Positions 11,417 through 22,900 of a DNA stretch of 64,000 nucleotides are shown piece after piece (position 1 is the stretch's first letter; the number at the start of each line of letters is the position of its first letter). The translations under genes were made by a program, and so were the position numbers. Origin of the DNA: Massariosphaeria phaeospora (Eukaryota > Ascomycota > Dothideomycetes > Pleosporales); NCBI GenBank assembly GCA_011032825.1, contig JAADJZ010000006.1, positions 186,001 through 250,000 on the forward strand, given 5' to 3'. The notes under the pieces are model-generated. The model saw only the letters and a program-made list of their open reading frames with translations. It was not told where the DNA came from and did not search any database.

Positions 11417-12291
11417 ATGGCCCAACTTTTTAAACGATTTCAGGACGCTGTCTCTCCTCCCGCGACAATGCCTACCACCGCCCCCCAGCCGCCATTGCAT
11501 CCCTACTATCCAATTGAGGTCGAGATCGTTGGATACCTCGCCAATGAGTGGAATACGGTCGAGCTATGCGCCATGTTCGCAGCCGGGTGCGCAGTCATCT
11601 TCTCAATTACCTACGTGATTGTCAAGAGACTCAGGCCCCGGATGTCAACGGGCGACCTCTTCACTATTCTGTGGTTTGTGCTGTGTAAGGGCTCAATTCG
11701 TTGAAGGGAGTCCACATTCGCTGACTGGATCGCAGGCGGTTGCATTCATTTGTTCTTCGAGGGCTACTTCGCATATAACTTCAGGAATATGGGCAGGATG
11801 CAGGACCTCTTTGGCCAGCTATGGAAGGAGTACTCGTTGTCGGACTCACGGTACTTGACCCAAGATGCGTTTGTGCTCTGCATGGAGAGCATCACGGCAG
11901 TAGGTTAGCTCGCTCGAAGAGAGATGCGGACTAACAAGCAATACAGGCATTCTGGGGCCCTCTCTCGTTCGTCACCGCCGCTCTCATTGCCGTCGACCAC
12001 CCACTGCGCTACTCCCTCCAGGTCATCGTCTCGCTTGGCCAACTCTACGGCGACGTCCTATACTACGGAACGAGCATGTTCGACCACTACATCCTTAACC
12101 TCTCGTACTCGCGACCGGAAGCAGGATACTTTTGGGGATACTTTGTGCTGATGAACGCTTTCTGGATCGTGATTCCGCTCTACTTGATTTTCAAGGGTGT
12201 GGGCGCGACGTGGACTGCGTTCGACGCGCTGAACAAAATGGATCGGGTGTCGAAGAAGGGCGCCAACGGCAGCGTCAAGAAGAGCCAGTAG
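11417..12291 (+). CDS. EBP/EXPERA-family sterol delta8-delta7 isomerase-like protein
   Basis: Three exons: 11417-11684, 11736-11899 and 11947-12291 (introns 51 and 47 nt), 258 residues. After a variable N-terminus come the emopamil-binding-protein landmarks: HPYYP near residue 29, a first membrane helix, FVLCGCIHLFFEGYF across the first junction, ESITA across the second, FWGPLSFVTA, and a Tyr/Gly-rich GQLYGDVLYYGTSMFD segment. EBP proteins are ER membrane isomerases moving the sterol 8-double bond to position 7; the conserved His and two Glu of the active site can be matched (His in GCIHLFFEGYF, Glu in FFEGYF, Glu in MESIT). Fungi normally use Erg2 for this step, so an EBP homologue is probably an extra or specialised isomerase. 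An upstream in-frame ATG at 11276 exists; 11468 is another possible start. Confidence 0.88.
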
Positions 12292-13287
12292 GCCACTATA
12301 GACGTCGAAGCTGGAGGTGATAGATGTGTGGAGAGATGTTTGCGAGATCATAGAGGCCATAGAGGCCATAGAGGTAGAGGCATATGTGGATACGTTGATA
12401 CTCTCAGCTATAGCATCCCGCATTACTGTGCGGGATGTAGCATTAATAGTAATAATATTGACACGCCACCACAACGCAACCAGGTTGCGAGAGAGCAAAG
12501 AATCTTGGAACTCGGCGAGTAGCCTTGATCAGTCTGCTCGCCGCGTCCGGAACCTCGAGGGTGAGATATATGTGGGCGATATGCCGGGCGTGTCTCTGCC
12601 GACGGTAGCCAATCACTGCGCCACAGGTTTCAAGGGTCTTCCTGATCGCACCGGCGCCACAATCCGGTCGGACAGGAAACGCAGCCAGACGACGCCTCCA
12701 GCCTTGGTGCTGCTTCCAGCTTGTCTTGCCTCCTAGGGTGTGCCTCAGCATGCGTAAACAAAGGCTGGAGGCAGCTTAAGCGTGCGCCTGGGCCGTAGAC
12801 TGCCCACAATTGTCTTGCTCGGACCGGCAGCCAGACCCAACTCGACTCTGCCACCTAACAAACACTCGCTCGCGTCTCAACATCATTATCGTGCGGCCGG
12901 CTTCCAAGGAATCTGCTGCTCGGATGCGCATCGGGGATAGCTTGTTTTGACCCCGGCTCCCAAGTCATTGGACCGCCGACTTGAGGTCAACCATCGAACC
13001 AGCGCATCACACTGCACATCAAACTGCATTCACCTCTGCTTGTGCCCCTCCGCTCTCTCACGGGCACATGCCTCGCCCATAGCCAAGCTGCATCTCGCCC
13101 GCCAGTATCTTTCCCACCCCGCAGGCACTTGATGGTGGGCGTGGGCCGGGTACTGTAAGTCGTCCCCACTAGCTGTGTTGACAGCCGCCGCGCGGACGTC
13201 ACCAGCCCGCACATAACGGCAGCCCTCCCCGCTGTCGCTCGCAACCCTCTCGCTGTTCACTGACGCCGTGATTGCCTGCCAGGACTC
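12292..13287. other. Intergenic region with short tandem repeat
   Basis: No gene recognised in ~1 kb. A nine-base tandem repeat (CATAGAGGC, about three copies) lies at ~12350-12375, and an inverted short repeat CATCCCGCA/TGCGGGATG sits near 12413-12438. The right part probably holds the promoter and leader of the large RhoGEF-like gene. Confidence 0.4.
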
Positions 13288-16200
13288 ATGCCCGTCTCGC
13301 CGTCGCCGCAGACCCCGCGGAACTCGCCTCGCGCAAAGCAGGATGCCACGCCCAGCAAGCCCAAAGCCGCCGTTGACAAGCAAACAACCATCAAGGCGGC
13401 AGACTTCGGCAAAGCCATTGGCATCGACAGGCCCGCCAATGTGCGCGATAAGATCAAGAAGTGGCAGGCCGACCTCGAAGGCGACGACTCGGGCGCAGAG
13501 AACGCGGTCGCATCAGGCCCGGATAGCGACGTGCGACCGGTACCCTCGCCCAAGCTGCAGGCCACGCCCAAGATCACACCGGCCCCGGCCAGTCCGAGCC
13601 CTCTGCCAGTACAGGCACCAATCGAGTCCGTCGAGGCGGCTCCGGAGCGGCCGAAAAGCGCGAAGAAACCAGTGCACAACAAGCTGGACGAGGAAGTGCT
13701 CGTTGCCACCGCCCCTAAGAAGCGCGTCGTGAGCGATTCGAATTGGCGCAACAGGAAGTCACCGCCAAAGGACGGCACCGCGCGACAGCCCCCCAAACCT
13801 CTTCCGACGGCGTGGGTGCGCCCCGCGCTGCGCAAACCCGACAGCCCTGCCAACAAAGTGTCGACACCTCCACCGAAGCAACCGGTCTTGTTCGCGGCGA
13901 AGACGGCAGGGCAGAGAACACGGAACCAACGGCAGAGAAGAGCGTCACGGCCAGTCAGTTCGGGCAATGACGAACGGCCGACGAGCAGCGGGTCAGGGAG
14001 TGCAAAGGACGCAAAGAGCGGTAATGATGAACCGAAGTCGCCAAAGTCCCCCTCGGTACTATCCGAAAAGCCGGAGCTCATACGAGTGCGCCGCCGGCGT
14101 CAAGCGCAACCCTCTTCGCGAAGTTCTCTGTCCGCTGACGATTTGACCCCCGTCAAACGCATGCCACCCCGGAAGTCGGAAACATCCCTAAGCGAAAACC
14201 CAGAAGATCTCATCACCGTCGAGTACGAGCCAACCCGGAGCGGGCGACCACGCGACGACGATATTCGAGAAAGAAGAAGGCGAAGTCGTCGGAAAGACTA
14301 TAGCGATAAGTCGCCAGAGGGGTCGCCCAGGGATCCAGCATCGAGTGGAAAACGACGGCATCGTCGCAAGTCGAACCAAAAGGATAGTGAAGACGGCTTA
14401 GCATCACCACCGCCCGAGCCAGTCAAGCCTGAAACGCCAGCGAAGGCCCCTGCAAACCGGTTAGAAGCCTGGCTCCAGACCACTCCAGACCCGTTCGTAG
14501 ACACAGATTCACGTCGCAGGCGAAAACCGTCCAAAGAATCAATCTCGACGCTTGAGCTATCTCACAAGCCAGAGAAGTCGGAAGACGGTACATCCGTTGC
14601 CACCAAGGATGTTCCAGCGGAGCATGTTACAGAGCGCGCTAGTGGTAGCAGACGACGGAGAAGAGCACAGAGTACGAACATCCGGCTCGAGACTGATAAG
14701 TTGGGAGATGAACCGCCTTCTGTGGTCTCAAATGATTCTGTTGATGTCCCACTTGCTGCACGGGAAGGCGAATCAACACCGAGTCCAACTCTCAGGCGCC
14801 GTGGAGCGACGCGCTCGCACCGCTCTCCCACGAAAGATCGAGTGATGTCTTTGCCGGTAGGCAAGTCCCCAACACGAGAGGAAGACGTTGCATCTTCCGC
14901 CCCGTCCTCGTCGGTTGATGCCACGGCATTAGACCTCGAGAAGATTGTCCTCAGACCGCGACCAGATACTCTCGCTGTCCGTCGCATGTTTCCTTCCACC
15001 GGCAAGCGGCTGTCGACAATCGTTTCTGTCGAGACGTTTGCTACGAAGACGCAAGCAGCACCCCCTTCAGACATCATGGGATCTGAGACTGCGGAAACCG
15101 TGACCCAGGAAGATAACGTGATTGCTGAGGTGCCTGCTTCTGAAGTTAGCCAATCGCATGTTGAAACGTCGACAATTGTAAGTCGCAAGAGCACCAGGCG
15201 CAGCAGACTTGCCAGCCATGCCGACCTAATATCCGTTCTTTCCATGCCGAAGGCAGGAGCGAAGAGCATTGTGTCCGCTCGTAGTATCCGAACAAACCGG
15301 AGCCGCCTAGCTACTGCTACAATTCCAGATATCATGAGGGAACTAGCATCGGACGAAACAAAGTATATGCGAGAGCTCCGGACGTTGGTTGACGGCGTGA
15401 TCCCCGTCCTTCTTAGCTGCGTTCTGTCCAAGTCAGATTCTGCTGTTGCAGCCGGATTATTCAGTCGTTCAGCAAATACCGATCCGAATAATGTTACGAA
15501 GCCGATAGTCGATATGGGAGTTTCTTTGGAGCGCCTCAAAACCTTGCACAAACGTATTCCCAAAGACAACTCGGACGCTCTCATCTCCTGGGCACAAAGC
15601 GCTCAACGGATCTATGCCGACTACATTAGTGCATGGCGCCTAGGTTTCCAAGATGTGGTCATCAGCCTCGCTGCCGCGGACGAGGATCCTTTCACGCCCG
15701 CGAAAGTTGTTGACGGTCCGGATGATGGAGCTCCATGGGACGAGGGACTCCCACGCAACGCTGAAGGGTACGTTATCAACGGAGATGGCGAGCGCGTTGA
15801 TGTGGCCTACATGCTCAAGCGCCCTCTTGTGCGGCTGAAGTATTTAGCCAAGAGCATGAAAGTAAGTGTCGCGTTCCTGATCGAATTCATCGGATCACTC
15901 GACTGACTAGGCGTAGGGAATCAATCACATCAAACCATCTGAACAAGCAGAGAAGGTCTCGAACCTGTTTCAAAATCTGGTCGGCGCCGCGCGAAAACGA
16001 TCAAACGATGAGCATGCCCGACTGGAAGACGAAGCCGCGGCGAATATCGATCCAACGCGCGCACGGGATCCGCGGAGCCTTGCACCGCTTGCAGGCGTCC
16101 GAGTCGATGCCAACCGTTGTGTCAGAGCAAGAGACCATTTTGAGATGCACTTATACCATTCGACTGGCCAGGAACTTAATTGTCGCGTGGAATTATTATA

Positions 16201-19060
16201 TCGCGATGACGCACCAGGCGTGGGCAAAAGCGGCGATATCTTGATGTGTGAGGTTGACGGCACCGGACGTTGGTTGCTTCTACCGCCGATTCAGCACAGT
16301 CGTATTTCCGCTCGCAATGGCGACCTCAGAGGCGAGATTATTGTCCAGATTCGCGGTTACAACGCAGATGGAAGTGAATGGAGCGAGGTTCTTTCCTTAA
16401 GAACGGACGACGAGCAAGCTGGATTCGATTGGGTACAGATGCTGGGCCTCAATCCCATACCCCCGCTATTGTCCGAACTGAACCGGAACCAAGACCTCGT
16501 CCAGAAGACGCCACGACCGACAAGCAGCCACGCTTCTTCCTCTTTGGTTTCTGGTGTAACACAATCTACCCAGCCGTTGAAAAGTCGCACTCCGAGTCCA
16601 CACGAGATCGCGATACCGATCGGAGAGCAAGCTAACTCCGCTTCGAAGAAATGGGGCTACGATACTCCAGATAGACGTTCGAAGTCCCGAACGGTGTCTC
16701 CAACCACACCACCAAGCGACGATGCCTCGGACATTCGAACCGCGGTTGGCACAAGCCCAGTATCACCATCCTCGCCAGTTGAGCCTCGCTTGAGGGTTGA
16801 CGATGGTCCACGGACGCCCTCCTCGCGTCCCACAAGCCGGGACGACAATGACCGCCTTGAGCGTACACCTCGCAGCCTCAACGAAGCAATGCAGCTCGCT
16901 CGTACTGGATCCCCACTTAGTCTCAAGCGCAGCAAGGCCAAAAGACTATCCAGACCCCTTTCTTCTCCAACATCGCCGCAACCTTCACGCCAAATTATCC
17001 TCGATGATCCCGCAGAAGATGAAATTAAGCAACCGCGCAAATTGTCTAAGCGTCACCAACACAAGCAACATCACTCAACCACATCGTCATTGTTGTCTCA
17101 GTCAAGCAAGGGGTTTAGTGTGTGGATGCCCACATCTGAGGCTGAGGATTCCGATGGCTCGGATGAGGACGAGCGTCTGATCGAGGAGGTGCATGAACCT
17201 TCCCCACCTACGAGACCAACAACGCATAGACGCGCTTCTTCCGTGCCATCCATGGACCTGCCAGTGATTCCGAAGATGCGCAAATCAAGTCAGCCTACTA
17301 CATCGTTGAAAGATTCGTTCGATGAGCGTCAAGAGATGCCAGATCCACCCGCATCTGCTCCGCCTAAGCTTCGAAGGAGATCGCGGAGGTCTGTTGAAGA
17401 AAATATTGAGCAGCGGGATGAGGTTGATCAACCACCTCCTGTACCACCCCACCGCTCGCCTAGTCCCGCAACACCCGTTACCTTGAAAGGTTCGAAGACA
17501 CCAATCTTCACACCATCGGTTCCAGGCCACAAAACGAAGAGACGATCTTCATCACCCCTCAAGCACGAATATGAGCCGTCCACTTGCAGTGAAACATCTA
17601 GCGAGAGCGAGCAGGAGATATCGGAGGATGAAGTATCATTGACCTCGGAGTCATCTGAAGACGAACTCGAAGATGATGTACCAACGCCACTGATGCCATT
17701 GGGCCAGACAAGACCCTTCCCTAAGGTATCTCCGCCGGCTTCAATATACACGCTACCGAACGGGACCATCACACCCTCCCAATCCGCCTCCCAAACACCA
17801 TATAGGGCTGTACCTCAAAGCTCCGGACAGGCAACAAAGGCGGTCGCGTCTATATTTTCTTGGGCAGACGCTGGTCGATGGGACAGCCTACATCCTGAAG
17901 AATGCAGCATCATTGTAACTCCTGGGAAGATCGAGATCTTTGAGCTGAGCTCCAAGCCACTGCTTGTCGATGGCGGTGAAGTCATCCGACCTGACGGGCG
18001 AGTTCCTCTTATTGTACTGGAGCTGACGCCCCTTGTTCCAATGCGCAAATCCACGGCCATCGACATCACAATCCGGTCACCACCAATTGCAGAATCACGC
18101 ATCAAAAGTGGAAACAATGTTATGCTACGCAGCCGCAGTCCGGCCGACTGCGCCCGACTTTACGGCTTGATTAACCAGTCTCGTATAAATAACCCAACAT
18201 ACATTGCTCTCCAAAATGCCCGAGGACCGTATGGCCAGACGAGCTGGGCAGAGACCATGGAACGACAAAATGCGGCGCGTTCGAATCCAGGGACTTCAAA
18301 TGGATGGTTTGGAGGATCACTGGGCCGCCGCAGCTCATACCGCAAGACTAGCACGCGTGCTGCCTCCATATCTGCCGCCACAGAATCATCCGTCGGAACA
18401 ATGAACACTGCTCTTCGAAGTGCCTTGGGTCGATTCAGCTTCAACAGGAACGGTCGCTTCAATATCAAAGACTCTACGCTTGGTTCTCGCAGCTTGACTA
18501 GCTTTGACACTGGGTCTAGCGGGTCAGGCTCTGGTACCAGCACACCAAACTGTGAACCCCCCGGTCGTGCCTTGGGGGCGCCAGTCGGCATTACCAACAC
18601 TAAATGTCGCCTGTATGAGCGCGATTCTCTTACCAAATGGAAAGACATGGGTGCAGCACGGCTCACAATCATGCTCCCTGACCTCACAACATCACAGACA
18701 GGGATGCGGCAAGGAAAAGGTAGTCCTGGCATGCGAGATCCAAGTCAAGAAAAGAGGATCGTCGTCGAAGGCAAAAAGGAGGAGATTCTGCTCGATGTTA
18801 CGCTTACCGAGAGCTGCTTCGAACGCGTGGCGCGGACTGGCATCGCTGTCTCGGTTTGGGAAGATTTTATGGGGCCTGACGGGATTGTTGGGCGCGTAGC
18901 ACACACTGGAGGTGTGTCTGGCGCGAGGGCCAGAACTTTTATGATTCAGGTATGTTCCAGTATCTTGGCAGCGCTCGAGCGAGTACTAATCATTGCGTAG
19001 ATGAAGAGTGAACGCGAATGCGCTTACAGTTACTCCCTGCTAGGGAAACTTCGATATTAG
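13288..19060 (+). CDS. Large DH-PH (RhoGEF-like) protein with long disordered N-terminus
   Basis: Three exons: 13288-15861, 15917-18949 and 19001-19060 (introns 55 and 51 nt), 1888 residues. Residues 1 to ~670 are Ser/Pro/Arg-rich and disordered, with repeated RRRR and SP/TP sites. From ~683 a Dbl-homology domain begins (Ile-Pro-Asp-Ile-Met-Arg-Glu-Leu, Glu-Thr-Lys-Tyr-Met-Arg-Glu-Leu), with the CR3-like block MLKRPLVRLKYLAKSMK ending exactly at the first intron. It is followed by a PH-type region (~915-1030) ending WSEVLSLRTDDE...WVQML. A second disordered stretch with acidic Ser/Glu/Asp clusters leads to another PH-like block near 1500-1610 and a conserved C-terminal tail completed by the 19-residue last exon. 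DH-PH proteins activate Rho-type GTPases at membranes, here plausibly in polarity or septation. Which GTPase is used is unknown. Confidence 0.8.
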
Positions 19061-19882
19061 ATGCACCCTTTTTCGAGCGACCTATCGACTACTTAAGATA
19101 CCCCACCACTTGCTCTTTTCGATTGTCATTATAGACATGGCCTTATTTGCTCCACCAGTATCTCGGATGTTTTCTGTTTCCCGGCGCATGCATACCCGGC
19201 GGCGTTTCCCGGTCGTGTCTTCCAGGGTCGGCGCTATGTGCACATATGGGTTTCTTTTTCTCTCTCTCTACTGTTTCCCCGTCTTTTCTCAGCTCAGATA
19301 CCGGATCTTATTTCTTTTTGTGTTGCTTTACTGTACCACGTCAATGCTAGTTTCAAAATCTTCATTTACGACTTCCTTTTCCGGCAAATCTTCCTTGGTT
19401 TTCTCTTTTCGTGCGGGCATGTGGCTTTCTCCTTCGGGGCTCTTCTATACATAGGCGGGCGGGCGTGGCGGTGTCGTCAGGGTTAGGCGCTTATACCATT
19501 TGCGGCGTGCATGCACATGGAGGGAGTTTCTTTTTTGGTGGCTGTTTAGATATGTGTGTTGGTCTGCTTAGTGTTTAGCGTGCATGTGTGCATGGTGGGT
19601 GGGCTGGTTGCGTGCTGTGCTGTGTCGCTTTACAGCGTTGGCATCGGCGCTGGGGGTGTAATGGTGTTCTTTTATGCGGGATAGGTGGACAGACGTGTGT
19701 GCATGGATGGATAGGAGTGTGGGTGCGAGGGGCTGTGCATGCGGTAGAAATAATACCATCTCGGTTCTGCAAATTTGTTCATCGGGCGGTGTGATTGGCT
19801 AGTAGTGGTCTTCGTTTGCGATACGTTCGAAATGTCCTTCCGGTATTCGGCGCGTCATGTGAATATGGCGCCTGTGTCTAGG
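19061..19882. other. 3' region of RhoGEF-like gene, pyrimidine-rich
   Basis: The first ~400 bases are strongly T/C-rich on the plus strand (for example around 19250-19450), with no supported open frame. This looks like the 3' untranslated region of the RhoGEF-like gene passing into the upstream region of the promoter at 19883. Confidence 0.4.
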
Positions 19883-19945
19883 TATATAAGCTCCTCTCCT
19901 CTTCCCTTCGTCTCCTCCTTTCTTTTCTTCACACAACATAACAAA
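19883..19945 (+). promoter_or_regulatory. Strong fungal core promoter (TATA, CT-tract, CA-rich initiator)
   Basis: TATATAAG at 19883-19890 is followed at once by a ~40-base almost pure C/T tract (19891-19931) and a CACAACATAACAAAG initiator-like stretch. This order is that of highly expressed filamentous-fungal genes. No recognised protein follows. The first downstream ATG (19990) opens a ~125-codon frame with no domain, so the product may be a non-coding RNA or an unknown small protein. Confidence 0.6.
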
Positions 19946-22900
19946 GCTGCGCTGCAGTGGCTGGAAAAAAAAATTGTTCGAAAAGTTCGATGTGTTCTGC
20001 GCCCCGTGGAGCGAGAATTAAAAAGAGGCAAGAGATGATCAATGGTGGAGTTGGTGCGCCTGCGTGTCGACTAAAAACGGCTTGGCCAACGTTTGATGTT
20101 GTCTGGCTTGTCTTGTCTTGGGGGGGATTAAAAAGGGCTATGCAACACGTTGCATGTGTGTGTGGTGGTGGACTTCTAGGGAGAGGGGGACTGCGATTAA
20201 AAGAATGTTACGACAACTTCATGAAGGGCGTGTTGGAAAAGGAGGAGAAGGAAAGAGAGAAGAAGAAAAAGGCAAGAGAATCAACCACATGTGGTTCGGT
20301 CCTGCCCTGTCCCGCCTTGTCTGCAGACAAGTACCAAACGATCGCAATCTCAATTATGTTTCCGTGAGCTGTGGCCTTCCGGAGTAAAAAAGAAATGGCG
20401 ACAAAAAAGAATGTGCGTTGCGTCGGCGGGGAGAAGGAAAGAAAATACACAGGCAAGCTGGCTCATGTGTGTCTGTGTGTGGTGTTCGTCGTCTGGGAAG
20501 ACATGAAAAGATCCACATCCAACAGGACGATGGGGTGCGTTGTGGATTGTGGAGTACAAAATAGATTCGGGAGTGGCTCCATGTGTTGTGTGTGGGTCTG
20601 GAGAGGAGATGGACGCGAAAAACAATTCGCAAAGGCTTTGATGGCTGTGCGGACTCCAAAATTACAATGTCCACATAGTATGTGTGTGTGTGTGTGGTCT
20701 GAACTCTGGATACAGGAGACTGGCGAGGAATAAAAGTCACAGCAACAAGAAGAATGGCTGCGTGCTGGTCCTGGGAAAGCGGTACACGAACGAAAAGAAA
20801 ATTTGATGACTAGATGCGCGGCGACGAATTGGACTGAAGATCATGCCATGCTTCCTGCGCCGTCTGTGCGCGGGGTGAGAAGAACTACAAAATGCCGATC
20901 TGCAAGAATCATGTGCTGCGGGTCTGGACTCTGCACTCTGGACCATTCCTACACTACGCTACACTGCACTACTAGAAGACTGAAGTCCAAAAAACTACAA
21001 GTCTTCAACATGTGGTCTGGAGAGAAACGCAAGAAATACTTAGACGACGCACACACGTGTGGACGGGCGGGAGGAGGTGCGCTTCTTCACTGGGAGAGAA
21101 AGAAGGCGGTGACAAAGAATTCCGGGAATGCTTCATGTGGTCGAGTGTGTTCTGCGCCGCGCCATGGAATGAAACAATAAAAAAGGACAGTAGGTGAATT
21201 CATGTGCTGCGGGTGTCTGGACTCCAACCTGCGAAACATCTCGTACAAAAGTTACATGGAACTGTGCACTGGATGCGCGCGCACGAAAAGTTCTCCTTCG
21301 CTGCTATCATGGCTGTGCGCTGGCCTTGTTCGACGCATATCTACCTAAGAAGAGAAGGATACCTCGGGGAGAACGATTAATACCCTAGACTATCAATGAT
21401 GATGTGTTTGGGGGTTTCCTGCGCCGCAGGGGAAGGAACGAAAGAAATAAAACTCCGCAACCCACGAACTGATGTGCTCTGGGCAGTTCCAATCTACTAG
21501 AAAAGCGAAGCGTGGATAGTCATGTGGATTGAAGACGCGCGCAAGGAAAACGAAATCATCCCGAAAGAATGTGTGCGCGCGTTGGCATTCTGGGAGTGGG
21601 TTTAATGAGGAGAAAAGAGGCTGGAACTCTGAAAAAGGACAGTATCCGTTACGATGTGTTCCGCGTGTTTGAGAAATCGTGGAAGCGCTGTTATGATTTT
21701 GGTGAATCTGGAAACTGGCACGGAGTTGATGTCGTGCAAAGGGTAGCGATAACGTGGACAAACTTGGATCATGGAACTCGAGCAAGACAAGGGACATATC
21801 AGGTGAAATGGCTTCTGGAAGCACGGCATGCCTGGGGACGAGGGAGAAAAAAAAGGTCGAGCATACTCTGTATGTCTGGTGCAGAGACTGGTGTGCGCTG
21901 GAAGGTAGAAAACACTTGCCCCCCCCCCATGCTGGAGGAGATGGCGTGGAGGCCATCGATCTAATGTGCAATGCCGGGTGGAAAAGAAATTGACAGTCTG
22001 AATAGCTATGGACACGGGAGACATAACGTCAACAGGAAGGTGGATATGTTTGGGGGTGCGGAGAGAATAAACAACTTGTGGACATTCGACATGCCTGGAG
22101 ACGCGGAGTAAAAACAGCACAAAATGTTCTGACATGTCTAGGGAGGCGGTGAGAAAACTAAGGTACACACAACACATGGGCGTGCGCCGCCGGCCTCTTC
22201 AGCGTGACTTCTTTCTCTAAGCTAGATGCCCCTACGACGCGAACAGGACTACGAAATCCGGAGCCAACAACATGGAACTCTGCTTTCATGACGCGTGGGA
22301 AGTGTTTCGAAAGGGATGACATCGACTCGTATGTGGTTCGCTTTGGTTTTCTCGGCTGCTACCTACTAAGATGCGTAGAGGAGCTCCTGATGGGTGTGAG
22401 CGACAGAAGAGAAAACTGACGGGAACACATCGTGATGTCTGCGCGCTGGATCTCTTCCGCGAGTCTTTGGTTCATGACAGAGACTTGGCCGCGAAGACCG
22501 GGACTGAAAAACACTCGGCGTGTTTCTGGAATGTTGACTGCGGAGGACGACGATAAAAAAGGCAAGTTCGCGTTCATGTCCCTGTTGCGGAGATGTTCCC
22601 CGGGGCTGCTTAGAAACTTCCAACGAATGTTGATGTATGAGCGTTTCGCGACACGTAAATACGACCTACAAGATGGAAATGTCTGCGCGGTGGACTGGTC
22701 CTTGGCGTTACTTCTTCTTCAAGTCCCCGCGGTCGTAAAACCTTGGAGCTGGGTACTGTGACAAACTTGGTGGAACAGAAGAAGGAAACAAAGGCCAATT
22801 GACGCCGATGCATGTGGGTGAAGAGACATCCCTAGGATACCACAAAAAATTCTCAAACCTTTTCCTGCGTGTCTTAGCGGTTGATTGGCCCTAAATCTTA
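19946..22900 (+). repeat. Field of degenerate, same-strand repeats; candidate non-coding transcript
   Basis: No convincing gene. Short blocks recur, always on the plus strand: ATGTG followed by CTGCGSG/TCTGCGCC, then TCTGGACT or TCTGGAGAG, with A-tracts (AAAAGG, GAAAAG, AATAAAA) every few tens of bases. Clear pairs are 20911-20930 and 21202-21224 (ATGTGCTGCGGG then TCTGGACT), 20581 and 21010 (ATGTG then TCTGGAGAG), 21180 and 21632 (13-base identity AAAAAGGACAGTA), and 19990 and 21146 (TGTTCTGCGCC). T-tracts are scarce on this strand, giving a marked purine bias. Individual units are too diverged to define a period by eye. Confidence 0.5.

Noticed and set aside
14562..15584. 340-codon open frame opposite the RhoGEF-like gene
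   Set aside because: A shadow of the long coding exon on the other strand. No domain, while the sense strand has DH-PH motifs.
19957..20387. Open frames of 89-136 codons just after the promoter at 19883 as protein genes
   Set aside because: No recognisable domain, biased composition (Lys/Glu runs, repeats) and several overlapping frames of similar length. Kept only as a possibility in the promoter entry.
21393..22177. 190-codon open frames on the minus strand
   Set aside because: They lie in the repeat field, overlap one another in different frames, and show Ser/Phe/Pro/His-rich content typical of chance readings of purine-rich opposite strands.
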